Part shown: positions 57,598 through 64,000 of the stretch, one piece after another
How positions within the stretch are numbered: the first letter of the stretch is position 1
Layout of the letters: each line of letters begins with the position of its first letter
Assembly (NCBI RefSeq): GCF_021532315.1
Contig: NZ_JAKGAO010000009.1
Coordinates: 310,001-374,000, forward strand
Length of the DNA stretch: 64,000 nt
Direction: 5' to 3'
DNA from: Paenibacillus tarimensis
GTDB lineage: Bacteria; Bacillota; Bacilli; Paenibacillales; Paenibacillaceae
The notes under the pieces: generated by a model
Told to the model about the DNA's origin: nothing
What the model saw: only the letters and a program-made list of their open reading frames with translations
The model's database searches: none
Made by a program: the position numbers and the translations under genes

Positions 57598-57798
57598 ATG
57601 ATGAGATGCCCCAACTGCAACTCGAAGGATATCGGAAAAATAGGCTCGCACCAATTTTATTGCTGGGGCTGCTTCATAGAACTGACAGTTAACGGAGAGA
57701 AGATGTCTGTATTCCAGGTAGAGGAAGACGGAACACTCAGCTCTCTGGACGATCTGTTTTTTGAAGATCAGCCTGTCCATCACATTCATGCTACATAA
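57598..57798 (+). CDS. small zinc-ribbon-like protein
   Basis: A 66-residue protein with CPNCNSKD and CWGCF, two CxxC knuckles suited to bind zinc, and an acidic tail. Follows the PRC-barrel gene by 14 bases after GGGAG. Similar short proteins occur at this place in Bacilli; function unknown. Confidence 0.75.
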   Translation: MMRCPNCNSKDIGKIGSHQFYCWGCFIELTVNGEKMSVFQVEEDGTLSSLDDLFFEDQPVHHIHAT

Positions 57799-57825
57799 GA
57801 GCGCAATACGCGCATGGAGGATCTA

Positions 57826-57853
57826 AGGCAGCCGCTCAGGCTGCCTTTTTTTT
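57826..57853 (+). terminator. terminator after the zinc-ribbon gene
   Basis: AGGCAGCC and GGCTGCCT around GCTCA, then eight Ts. Confidence 0.9.
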
Positions 57854-57966
57854 GGCGTCTATCCGATTATCCCCTTAGCTGCCGGCATGAAAAAGGATGA
57901 ATTGTCCACCTTGTACATATAATGATGGTACAGGTTCAGATTGACGCAGTGCAGAGGGGGGATAGA

Positions 57967-59037
57967 GTGGATAAATGGTCAAACAGCCGCCTGTTTTATG
58001 GACTTGTTCTTGTTATTCTGGGACTCACGGCATTGCTTCTGCTGCTTCAGCTGAAGCCGGTGATTGTAGTGGTATACAGTTTTTTGAAAACAGTACTTGC
58101 CCCCTTCCTCATTGCGATGATCATCTCTTATGTGCTTAATCCGATTGTCTGTATGCTAGCCGAGCGGAAAATGCCCCGCTCCGTTGCCGTACTATTGATC
58201 TATGCGGTCTTCTGTGCGGCGCTTACGGTTCTGCTGCTGAATCTCATTCCGATGTTTGTGGAGCAGCTTGAGGCGCTTAATAAGCATGCTCCGGAGCTGA
58301 CGATGCGGGCACAGACGTTTATCAACGATTTAAATAACAACTCCTTTCTGCCCGAGAGTATCCGCTCAGGGATTAATAACTCAATCTACGAGCTTGAAAA
58401 GCGGATGTCGGAAGCGGTTATCTCCTTCGTAAATAATATCGGCGCCATGATAAATGTCGTGTTTGTGGCTTTTATCATACCGTTTCTAGCGTTCTACATC
58501 CTGAAGGACTTCGCGGTCTTTGAGCGTACGGTAATCGCTTATGTGCCCAGTGCACACAGACAGAGTGCCGTACGGCTGTTCAAGGATATTGATGAGGCGC
58601 TCGGCAGTTACATTCGCGGGCAGTTCATTGTCTGTGTGCTGGTCGGCATCCTGGCCTATCTAGGCTATTGGCTCTCCGGTCTGCCATATCCGCTGCTGCT
58701 GGCCGGGGTGGTCATGGTTACCAACGTCATTCCGTACCTGGGGCCATTCCTGGGAGCGGCGCCCGCGCTGGTGGTTGCTTCGACCATTTCGTTGAAAATG
58801 ATGCTGCTTGTCGTAATCGTGAATACCGCTTGCCAGGTGATTGAGAGCAATGTGATTTCACCGCAGGTCGTTGGCCGGACCCTTCATATGCATCCTCTTA
58901 CAATAATATTTGCCCTGCTGGTGGGCGGAGAAATAGCGGGGCTTGTCGGGCTAATTCTGGCAGTGCCGATCTTTGCGGCTCTTAAGGTAATTCTGCAGCA
59001 TCTGTTCGCCTATTACGTGCGCCGTAAGACCATTTGA
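57967..59037 (+). CDS. AI-2E-family (PerM/YrrI-like) transporter
   Basis: A 356-residue membrane protein with about eight helices, LLNLIPMFVEQLEAL after helix 3, a soluble segment to residue 150, and the signature AVPIFAALKVILQHL near the end. Family members are assigned to AI-2 export, sodium-proton exchange or lipid-related roles; the substrate cannot be read here. The GTG at 57967 has AGAGGGGGG before it; an upstream ATG overlaps a likely -10 sequence. Confidence 0.85.
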   Translation: MDKWSNSRLFYGLVLVILGLTALLLLLQLKPVIVVVYSFLKTVLAPFLIAMIISYVLNPIVCMLAERKMPRSVAVLLIYAVFCAALTVLLLNLIPMFVEQLEALNKHAPELTMRAQTFINDLNNNSFLPESIRSGINNSIYELEKRMSEAVISFVNNIGAMINVVFVAFIIPFLAFYILKDFAVFERTVIAYVPSAHRQSAVRLFKDIDEALGSYIRGQFIVCVLVGILAYLGYWLSGLPYPLLLAGVVMVTNVIPYLGPFLGAAPALVVASTISLKMMLLVVIVNTACQVIESNVISPQVVGRTLHMHPLTIIFALLVGGEIAGLVGLILAVPIFAALKVILQHLFAYYVRRKTI

Positions 59038-59062
59038 CAGGTTTCGCCGCCTTCGCTATACT
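59034..59062 (+). promoter_or_regulatory. sigma-A promoter for alaS
   Basis: TTGACA (59034-59039), 17-base spacer, TATACT (59057-59062). The -35 overlaps the preceding stop codon. Confidence 0.85.
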
Positions 59063-59099
59063 TTTCATTGAATATGCCAGTTGTAACCGTATACCGTAT

Positions 59100-59378
59100 A
59101 CCGGATAAAGCAATGATGAAACATAAGTAAACCGGAGCCCGCCAGCAGAGAGGGGATTCCGGCAGATGTCCTACCATTAGGCCTGCCGGCTGTGAGAATC
59201 CCTGGTGAACAGGACGGTTGAAAGCTCGTTTCAGAGCGTGAGCGAACCTCACCGGATAAGACCCGTTACCGTCTTTAGTGAAGGAGATCGGCTGTTGTTT
59301 TAGGACCGATAACCAGGGTGGTACCGCGAACACAATTCGTCCCTGCATCATGCAAGGGCGTTTTTTATTTTTTTATAA
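59100..59378 (+). ncRNA. T-box riboswitch leader of alaS, alanine-specific
   Basis: AGTA (59126-59129) is followed by AACCG, which pairs with CGGTT just before GAA (59220-59222). The specifier is GCT (59224-59226), an Ala codon. AGAGAG and the distal stem (GGGATTC/GAATCCC) are clear. The T-box AGGGTGGTACCGCG is at 59316-59329; its T after TGG fits a discriminator A. A terminator stem (CCCTGCAT with ATGCAAGGG) and T-run follow. Uncharged tRNA-Ala should permit alaS transcription. The region from 59038 to 59397 contains nothing else. Confidence 0.93.
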
Positions 59379-59397
59379 CCATTGGGGGTAACCAGTC

Positions 59398-62034
59398 ATG
59401 AAAGCAAGTGAAATCCGTTCCAAGTGGCTCGCCTTCTTCGAAAGCAAAGGCCACAATATCGAGCCGAGCGCTCCGCTCGTGCCGCATAACGATCCAACCC
59501 TTCTATGGATTAATGCGGGTATGGCGCCGCTGAAGCCCTATTTTGACGGCCGGGTGAAGCCGGACAACCCGCGGATTGCCAATTCCCAAAAATGTATCCG
59601 CACAAATGACATTGAGAATGTCGGCAAGACGCGGCGCCACCATACGTTCTTCGAGATGCTCGGCAACTTCTCCATCGGAGACTATTTCAAGGAAGAGACG
59701 ATTACCTGGGCCTGGGAGTTCCTGACGAGTCCGCAGTGGATCGGCTTTGATCCGAACCGGCTTTCGGTTACCGTCCATCCGGAGGATGAGGAAGCATTCG
59801 AGTTCTGGAACAAGAAGATTGGTCTGCCTGCTGAGCGTATCATTAAGCTGGAGGATAATTTCTGGGATATCGGCGAAGGACCTTGCGGCCCTTGTACGGA
59901 AATTTTCTATGACCGCGGAGAAAAATACGGAGATCTTGCTGATCCGGAATGCTACCCGGGGGGAGAGAACGAACGCTTCCTGGAGGTTTGGAACCTTGTC
60001 TTCTCGCAGTACAACCATAACAAGGACGGCAGCTATACGCCGCTGCCGAATAAGAATATTGACACCGGGGCAGGACTGGAACGGTTTGCTTCCATTCTGC
60101 AGGATGTTGAATCTAACTTTGATACGGACTTGTTCATGCCGATCATTGAAGAAACCTGCCGGATTGCAGGCGTGAGCTACAAGCAGCAGACAGAAGCCGA
60201 TATCGCGCTGAAGGTCATCGCGGATCATATCCGTACCGTTGTATTCTCGGTTGGCGACGGCGTGCTTCCTTCCAATGAAGGCCGCGGCTATGTGATCCGC
60301 AGACTGCTGCGCCGTGCAGTTCGCTATGGCAAGAAGCTTGGAGTAGACCGGCCGTTCCTCTTCAGCCTGACCAAGGTGGTAGGGGATGTAATGGGTGTCT
60401 ATTATCCTGAGGTGGTGGACAAGCGTGAGTTTATCGAGCGCGTGATCCGCACCGAAGAGGAGCGTTTCCATGAGACGCTGTCTGATGGGCTTGCTATATT
60501 GTCCAGTCTGGTAGAGTCCGCAAGGGAATCAGGCCGCCTAGTAATTGGCGGTGACGATGCATTCAAGCTTTACGATACGTACGGGTTTCCATTTGACCTG
60601 ACCGAGGATTATGCTGACGAGCATAACATGACCGTTGACCGGGAAGGCTTTGATGCAGCTATGCAGTCACAGCGTGAGCGTGCACGCTCTGCACGCCAGG
60701 ACTCCGGCAGTATGAAGGTACAGGGCGGACCGTTGGCGGACCTGACGGAAGCAAGTGAGTTTATCGGATACGACCGTCTTGTGGCAGAAGCCAAGGTAGT
60801 GGCGATTATCGCGGATGACCAGCTGGTAGATATCGCTGGTGAAGGAACAGAATGTCTGGTGATTCTGGACAAGACACCGTTCTATGCTGAGAGCGGAGGC
60901 CAAATTAGCGATCTTGGTACGCTTACAGGCGGCAGCGTGCGTGCTGAAGTGACCGATGTATCCAAAGCTCCGCACGGCCAGCATGTGCATTATGTTCGGG
61001 TAGAATCCGGCTCGCTGCGTACGGGTGACACGGTTAAGGCCGAGGTAACCCGCGAAAAACGCGATGATATTATAAAGAACCATACAGCGACCCATCTGCT
61101 GCACAAAGCGCTGAAGGAGGTTCTTGGCGAGCATGTGAACCAGGCGGGCTCGTTGGTTGAGGCGGAGCGGCTGCGGTTCGACTTCTCCCATTTCGGCAGT
61201 ATCACATCCGAGGAGTTAGCGGATATCGAGCGCCGGGTGAATGAACAAATTTGGGCCGGGACACCGCTCACTATTGAGTGGAAGGAAATCGGAGAAGCCA
61301 AGGCAATGGGTGCAATGGCGCTCTTCGGTGAGAAGTATGGGGATACCGTCCGTGTCGTTCAGGTTGGCGACTACAGCATTGAGCTGTGCGGCGGCTGCCA
61401 TGTCACGAATACAGCCCAAATCGGGTTGTTCAAGCTGGTTGGCGAGAGCGGTATTGGCTCGGGCGTACGCCGGATTGAAGCCGTAACGGGCCGTCATGCG
61501 TATACGTATATGGATGGACAGCTGGAGCTGCTGAAGCAGGCGGCGGGCATGCTGAAGTCGAATGTGGCTGACGTACCCAAACGGCTTGATGCACTGTTCG
61601 GCCAGGTGAAAGAGCTGTCAAGGGAGAATGAGTCGCTTCAGGCGAAGCTGTCCCGGATTGAAGCGGGATCTCTGGAGCAGCAGGCCAAGCAGCTGGGTGA
61701 AGTGAAGTTTCTCGCGGCAGCGGTTAATGCGGGCAGTATGGATGCACTGCGCGGTATCGCTGACGAGCTGAAGCCTAAGCTTGGCGGGCAGGCCGTGCTG
61801 GTGCTGGGTGCCGTGCAGGATGAGAAGGTCAATTTCGTAGTGAGCGTGTCGGAAGACCTGGTGAAGAAGGGCTATCACGCCGGCAAGCTGATCAAGCAGA
61901 TTGCGGCACGCTGCGGAGGCGGAGGCGGCGGCCGTCCGGATATGGCCCAGGCAGGGGGCAAGGACCCGTCGAAGCTGGAAGAAGCGCTAGCGCTTGCAGA
62001 GGAACTGGTTCTTGCAGAGGCAAATGTGATATAG
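59398..62034 (+). CDS. alaS: alanine-tRNA ligase
   Basis: An 878-residue class II synthetase: catalytic core ([21 protein letters not shown] in two parts), tRNA recognition domain, editing domain with HTATHLLH and CGGCHV zinc ligands, and a C-terminal C-Ala domain ending with a glycine-rich loop ([15 protein letters not shown]). Editing residues are intact. Controlled by the T-box upstream. Confidence 0.97.
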   Translation: MKASEIRSKWLAFFESKGHNIEPSAPLVPHNDPTLLWINAGMAPLKPYFDGRVKPDNPRIANSQKCIRTNDIENVGKTRRHHTFFEMLGNFSIGDYFKEETITWAWEFLTSPQWIGFDPNRLSVTVHPEDEEAFEFWNKKIGLPAERIIKLEDNFWDIGEGPCGPCTEIFYDRGEKYGDLADPECYPGGENERFLEVWNLVFSQYNHNKDGSYTPLPNKNIDTGAGLERFASILQDVESNFDTDLFMPIIEETCRIAGVSYKQQTEADIALKVIADHIRTVVFSVGDGVLPSNEGRGYVIRRLLRRAVRYGKKLGVDRPFLFSLTKVVGDVMGVYYPEVVDKREFIERVIRTEEERFHETLSDGLAILSSLVESARESGRLVIGGDDAFKLYDTYGFPFDLTEDYADEHNMTVDREGFDAAMQSQRERARSARQDSGSMKVQGGPLADLTEASEFIGYDRLVAEAKVVAIIADDQLVDIAGEGTECLVILDKTPFYAESGGQISDLGTLTGGSVRAEVTDVSKAPHGQHVHYVRVESGSLRTGDTVKAEVTREKRDDIIKNHTATHLLHKALKEVLGEHVNQAGSLVEAERLRFDFSHFGSITSEELADIERRVNEQIWAGTPLTIEWKEIGEAKAMGAMALFGEKYGDTVRVVQVGDYSIELCGGCHVTNTAQIGLFKLVGESGIGSGVRRIEAVTGRHAYTYMDGQLELLKQAAGMLKSNVADVPKRLDALFGQVKELSRENESLQAKLSRIEAGSLEQQAKQLGEVKFLAAAVNAGSMDALRGIADELKPKLGGQAVLVLGAVQDEKVNFVVSVSEDLVKKGYHAGKLIKQIAARCGGGGGGRPDMAQAGGKDPSKLEEALALAEELVLAEANVI

Positions 62035-62080
62035 TGGAAATATGACAACGGTTTTACCCTGAAAGGTAGGTGCGCTGGCG

Positions 62081-62341
62081 ATGAGTTCCATGGACAAAAC
62101 AATGAAGTTCAATGTGAAGGCAGAGGAGATGGAATCTTCTTCAGAGGAGATTTTGCTGTCGGTCTACGATGCTCTGGTGGAGAAGGAATACAATCCGATT
62201 AACCAGATTGTCGGCTATCTTCTGTCTGGGGATCCGGCTTACATTCCCCGCCACAACAACGCCAGAAGCCTGATCCGCAAGATGGAAAGAGATGAATTAA
62301 TCGAAGAGCTCGTTCGCTCTTATCTGCGTCAGCACAGGTAA
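62081..62341 (+). CDS. ireB: IreB-family regulatory phosphoprotein (DUF965, YrzL)
   Basis: An 86-residue protein; [31 protein letters not shown] and [19 protein letters not shown] are hallmarks. In Enterococcus IreB is phosphorylated by the IreK kinase at N-terminal Thr residues and influences cephalosporin resistance. The alaS-ireB-ruvX order is conserved in Firmicutes. Confidence 0.93.
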   Translation: MSSMDKTMKFNVKAEEMESSSEEILLSVYDALVEKEYNPINQIVGYLLSGDPAYIPRHNNARSLIRKMERDELIEELVRSYLRQHR

Positions 62342-62376
62342 GGTTAGCGGACACATGGAAAAGGGGCCGGCAGTAC

Positions 62377-62793
62377 ATGCGTGTTATGGGGCTGGATTAC
62401 GGCGACCGTAGAATAGGTGTTGCTGTAAGCGACGCATTCCGGTGGACCGCACAGGGTCTTGGCGTTGTAGCAAAACGCCATGATAGTGGTGAGCTGGAGG
62501 AAATCGCCGGCTTGGTTAAGGAACACGAGGTCAGTGAAATCGTTGTCGGTCTGCCGAAGAACATGAACGGGACGATCGGGCCGCGTGGCGAAATTTGCAT
62601 CGCATTTGCGCAATCCTTGCGCGAGAAACTAAACTTACCTGTTCACCTATGGGATGAACGGCTGACTACGGTATCCGCGGAGCGAACCCTGCTTGAGGCG
62701 GACATCAGCCGCAAGAAGAGGAAGCAAGTGGTGGACAAAATGGCGGCAGCGCTCATTTTGCAAAATTTTCTTGACTCTAATACGAAAAGGTGA
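62377..62793 (+). CDS. ruvX: RuvX/YqgF pre-16S rRNA nuclease (Holliday junction resolvase-like)
   Basis: A 138-residue RNase H-fold protein. MGLDYGDRRIGVAVSD, IVVGLPKNMNGT, LWDERLTTVSAE and DKMAAALILQ carry the acidic active site. YqgF is associated with 16S rRNA 5' end maturation. Start 36 bases after ireB. Confidence 0.94.
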   Translation: MRVMGLDYGDRRIGVAVSDAFRWTAQGLGVVAKRHDSGELEEIAGLVKEHEVSEIVVGLPKNMNGTIGPRGEICIAFAQSLREKLNLPVHLWDERLTTVSAERTLLEADISRKKRKQVVDKMAAALILQNFLDSNTKR

Positions 62794-62801
62794 GGGTAAC
62801 G

Positions 62802-63098
62802 ATGACAAAGGACGACATGCAGTTTGAAGAACCGGAAATCATATATATTCCGGATGAAGAAGGTAACGAGGAAGAATTCGAAGTCGTGATGAAGTTCGAG
62901 GTTGATGGCTCAGACGAGAAGTATATGATGGTCGTGCCGCTCAGCAGCGAAGATGAAGAGACCGATGAGGTGTACGCTTTCCGCTATGAGGAAGACGGCG
63001 ATGATCTCAAGCTCTACACGATTGATGATGAAGAAGAATGGAATATGGTCGAAGAGACCTTCAATACGCTGATTGGCGAAATGGAAGAGAGCGATTAA
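62802..63098 (+). CDS. DUF1292 family protein (YrzB)
   Basis: A 98-residue very acidic protein: DEEGNEEEFEVVMKFEVDGSDEKYMMVV and the central VYAFRYEEDG (read in parts) match DUF1292. Function unknown. GAGGGTAAC precedes the ATG, 8 bases after ruvX. Confidence 0.88.
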   Translation: MTKDDMQFEEPEIIYIPDEEGNEEEFEVVMKFEVDGSDEKYMMVVPLSSEDEETDEVYAFRYEEDGDDLKLYTIDDEEEWNMVEETFNTLIGEMEESD

Positions 63099-63101
63099 AC
63101 G

Positions 63102-63410
63102 ATGGCTGACCAAGGATTCTCTAGTACCGTCCAGCGGCTTGCACGTTTGAAGGAAGCGTTCGGCAATGAGCTGGAGCTTGTGTCCGAGGATGGCAGCACC
63201 GAACCGTTTCGTATATTGGCTGAGTATCGTATCGGAGCAGAAGCCTATGCAGCTCTTCAGACACCTGCCATGCGGAAAGAGGACGAGATCGCCTTCTTCA
63301 AGGTCGCGGAACAGCCGGGCGGGGAGCTGAGTCTGGAATCGATTGATGATGAAGACGAATGGGAGTCCGCTGCAGAGGCTTACGACGAGCTGTTATTTGA
63401 ACAGGAGTAA
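63102..63410 (+). CDS. second DUF1292-like acidic protein
   Basis: A 102-residue acidic protein starting 3 bases after the previous stop. An N-terminal helix (VQRLARLKEAFGNELELV) precedes EDEIAFFKVAEQPGGELSLESI and IDDEDEWESAAEAYDEL, which resemble the DUF1292 ending of its neighbour (IDDEEEWNMVEETF). Probably a diverged duplicate; function unknown. Confidence 0.75.
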   Translation: MADQGFSSTVQRLARLKEAFGNELELVSEDGSTEPFRILAEYRIGAEAYAALQTPAMRKEDEIAFFKVAEQPGGELSLESIDDEDEWESAAEAYDELLFEQE

Positions 63411-63511
63411 CAGTCTGGAATGTGAGTTAACAGGGTGTATATGGATTGCAGAAGGGGCGGGATATCCCGTCCCTTACCCTATTGTCAGTATGTTGAGGAG
63501 TGAAATATTGC

Positions 63512-64000
63512 ATGGCAGAACCGTATACAACGGGAGGGCATACGGGGCGGGAGGATATGAGTCCGCCCAGTTCCAAAAGCCGGATCACCATGTGGGTGGT
63601 GCTGACTCTGCTGGGGCTCATGCTGGCCGGAGCAGGAAGCATCGCCTTGTTTGTGTGGAATGGACTTCGTCCGGCTCCAGACGGTGAACCGGTCCAGTTC
63701 GAAATACCGAGCGGCTCTTCCCCGTTTAAGGTAGCGGAAATTTTGGAGAAACAGGGTATTATCCGCAATGCTTTTATCTTCAAGTATTATCTGCGCTATG
63801 AAGGCGAGGGTTCCCGCTTTCAGGCCGGTACGTATGAAATGGCACCAGGCACATCGCTGCAGGCGGTTATCAAGCAGTTGAATAATGGGGATACAGTTAA
63901 GCCGCCGACCTTTCGTTTTACGATTCCTGAAGGCTTCACGGTGCTGCAGATTGCAGACAAGCTTAGTGCTGAGGGACTGGTGGATCGCGAGAAATTCCTG
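63512..64000 (+). CDS. mltG: endolytic murein transglycosylase MltG (3' partial)
   Basis: The first 163 codons, cut by the right edge. A short Pro/Ser-rich cytoplasmic part, one membrane helix (MWVVLTLLGLMLAGAGSIALF in two parts), then EIPSGSSPFKVAEILEKQG, the LysM-like subdomain, and TIPEGFTVLQIADKL, typical of MltG/YceG. The enzyme ends glycan strand growth. AGGAG stands 11 bases before the ATG. The ireB-ruvX-DUF1292-mltG order is conserved. Confidence 0.9.
   Translation, partial: MAEPYTTGGHTGREDMSPPSSKSRITMWVVLTLLGLMLAGAGSIALFVWNGLRPAPDGEPVQFEIPSGSSPFKVAEILEKQGIIRNAFIFKYYLRYEGEGSRFQAGTYEMAPGTSLQAVIKQLNNGDTVKPPTFRFTIPEGFTVLQIADKLSAEGLVDREKFL

Noticed and set aside
57918-57923. TATAAT as promoter with TTGTCC at 57902-57907
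   Set aside because: The spacer is only 10 bases, so the pair does not work as a sigma-A promoter; the -10 alone remains possible.

Overview
The window comes from a spore-forming, low-GC-phylum (Firmicutes) bacterium of moderate GC content, most likely Paenibacillus or a close relative. The evidence is the conserved chromosomal order (bofC-ruvCAB-queA-tgt-yajC, secD-secF-recJ-apt-relA-dtd-hisS-aspS, cymR-cysteine desulfurase, alaS-ireB-ruvX-mltG), sporulation genes (safA-like, bofC, spoVB, a SpoIID-like protein), T-box leaders on aminoacyl-tRNA synthetase genes, and frequent GTG/TTG starts behind strong Shine-Dalgarno sequences. I see no transposases, CRISPR arrays, rRNA or tRNA genes.

Bases 1 to about 20,760 are the downstream end of a biosynthetic gene cluster. 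A polyketide synthase without any acyltransferase domain (trans-AT type) enters from the left and ends in an unusual series: carrier protein, PAPS-dependent sulfotransferase, condensation-like domain. It is followed by a hydrolase-methyltransferase fusion whose hydrolase lacks the nucleophilic serine, a crotonase, a metallo-beta-lactamase-fold protein, a membrane-anchored alpha/beta hydrolase, an FATP-type acyl-CoA synthetase and a 14-helix MFS exporter, closed by a terminator. A second short operon, cysC-ahcY-metK, follows: APS kinase makes PAPS, the co-substrate of the sulfotransferase; MetK makes SAM; AhcY removes the SAH left by methylation. This looks like a dedicated cofactor-supply cassette for the cluster, and is the most interesting thing in the window.

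From about 20,900 the sequence becomes core genome. A solo fabF with its own promoter is followed by safA-like and bofC sporulation genes, ruvCAB (Holliday junction processing), a DCC-family protein, a SpoIID-like protein, queA-tgt (queuosine) and yajC. A block with mixed strands (PAP2 phosphatase, YrzE-like, DUF421-like, spoVB, comN-like) leads to secD-secF, a degenerate CDF-family protein, recJ, apt, relA and dtd. A long T-box leader precedes hisS-aspS; by my reading its specifier and T-box bases fit neither tRNA-His nor tRNA-Asp. Then come tcdA, rarA, a CNNM/CorC-family membrane protein with a structured leader, mnmA (reverse), cymR, a cysteine desulfurase, a PRC-barrel protein, an AI-2E-family transporter, T-box-controlled alaS, ireB, ruvX, two DUF1292 genes, and the start of mltG, cut by the right edge.
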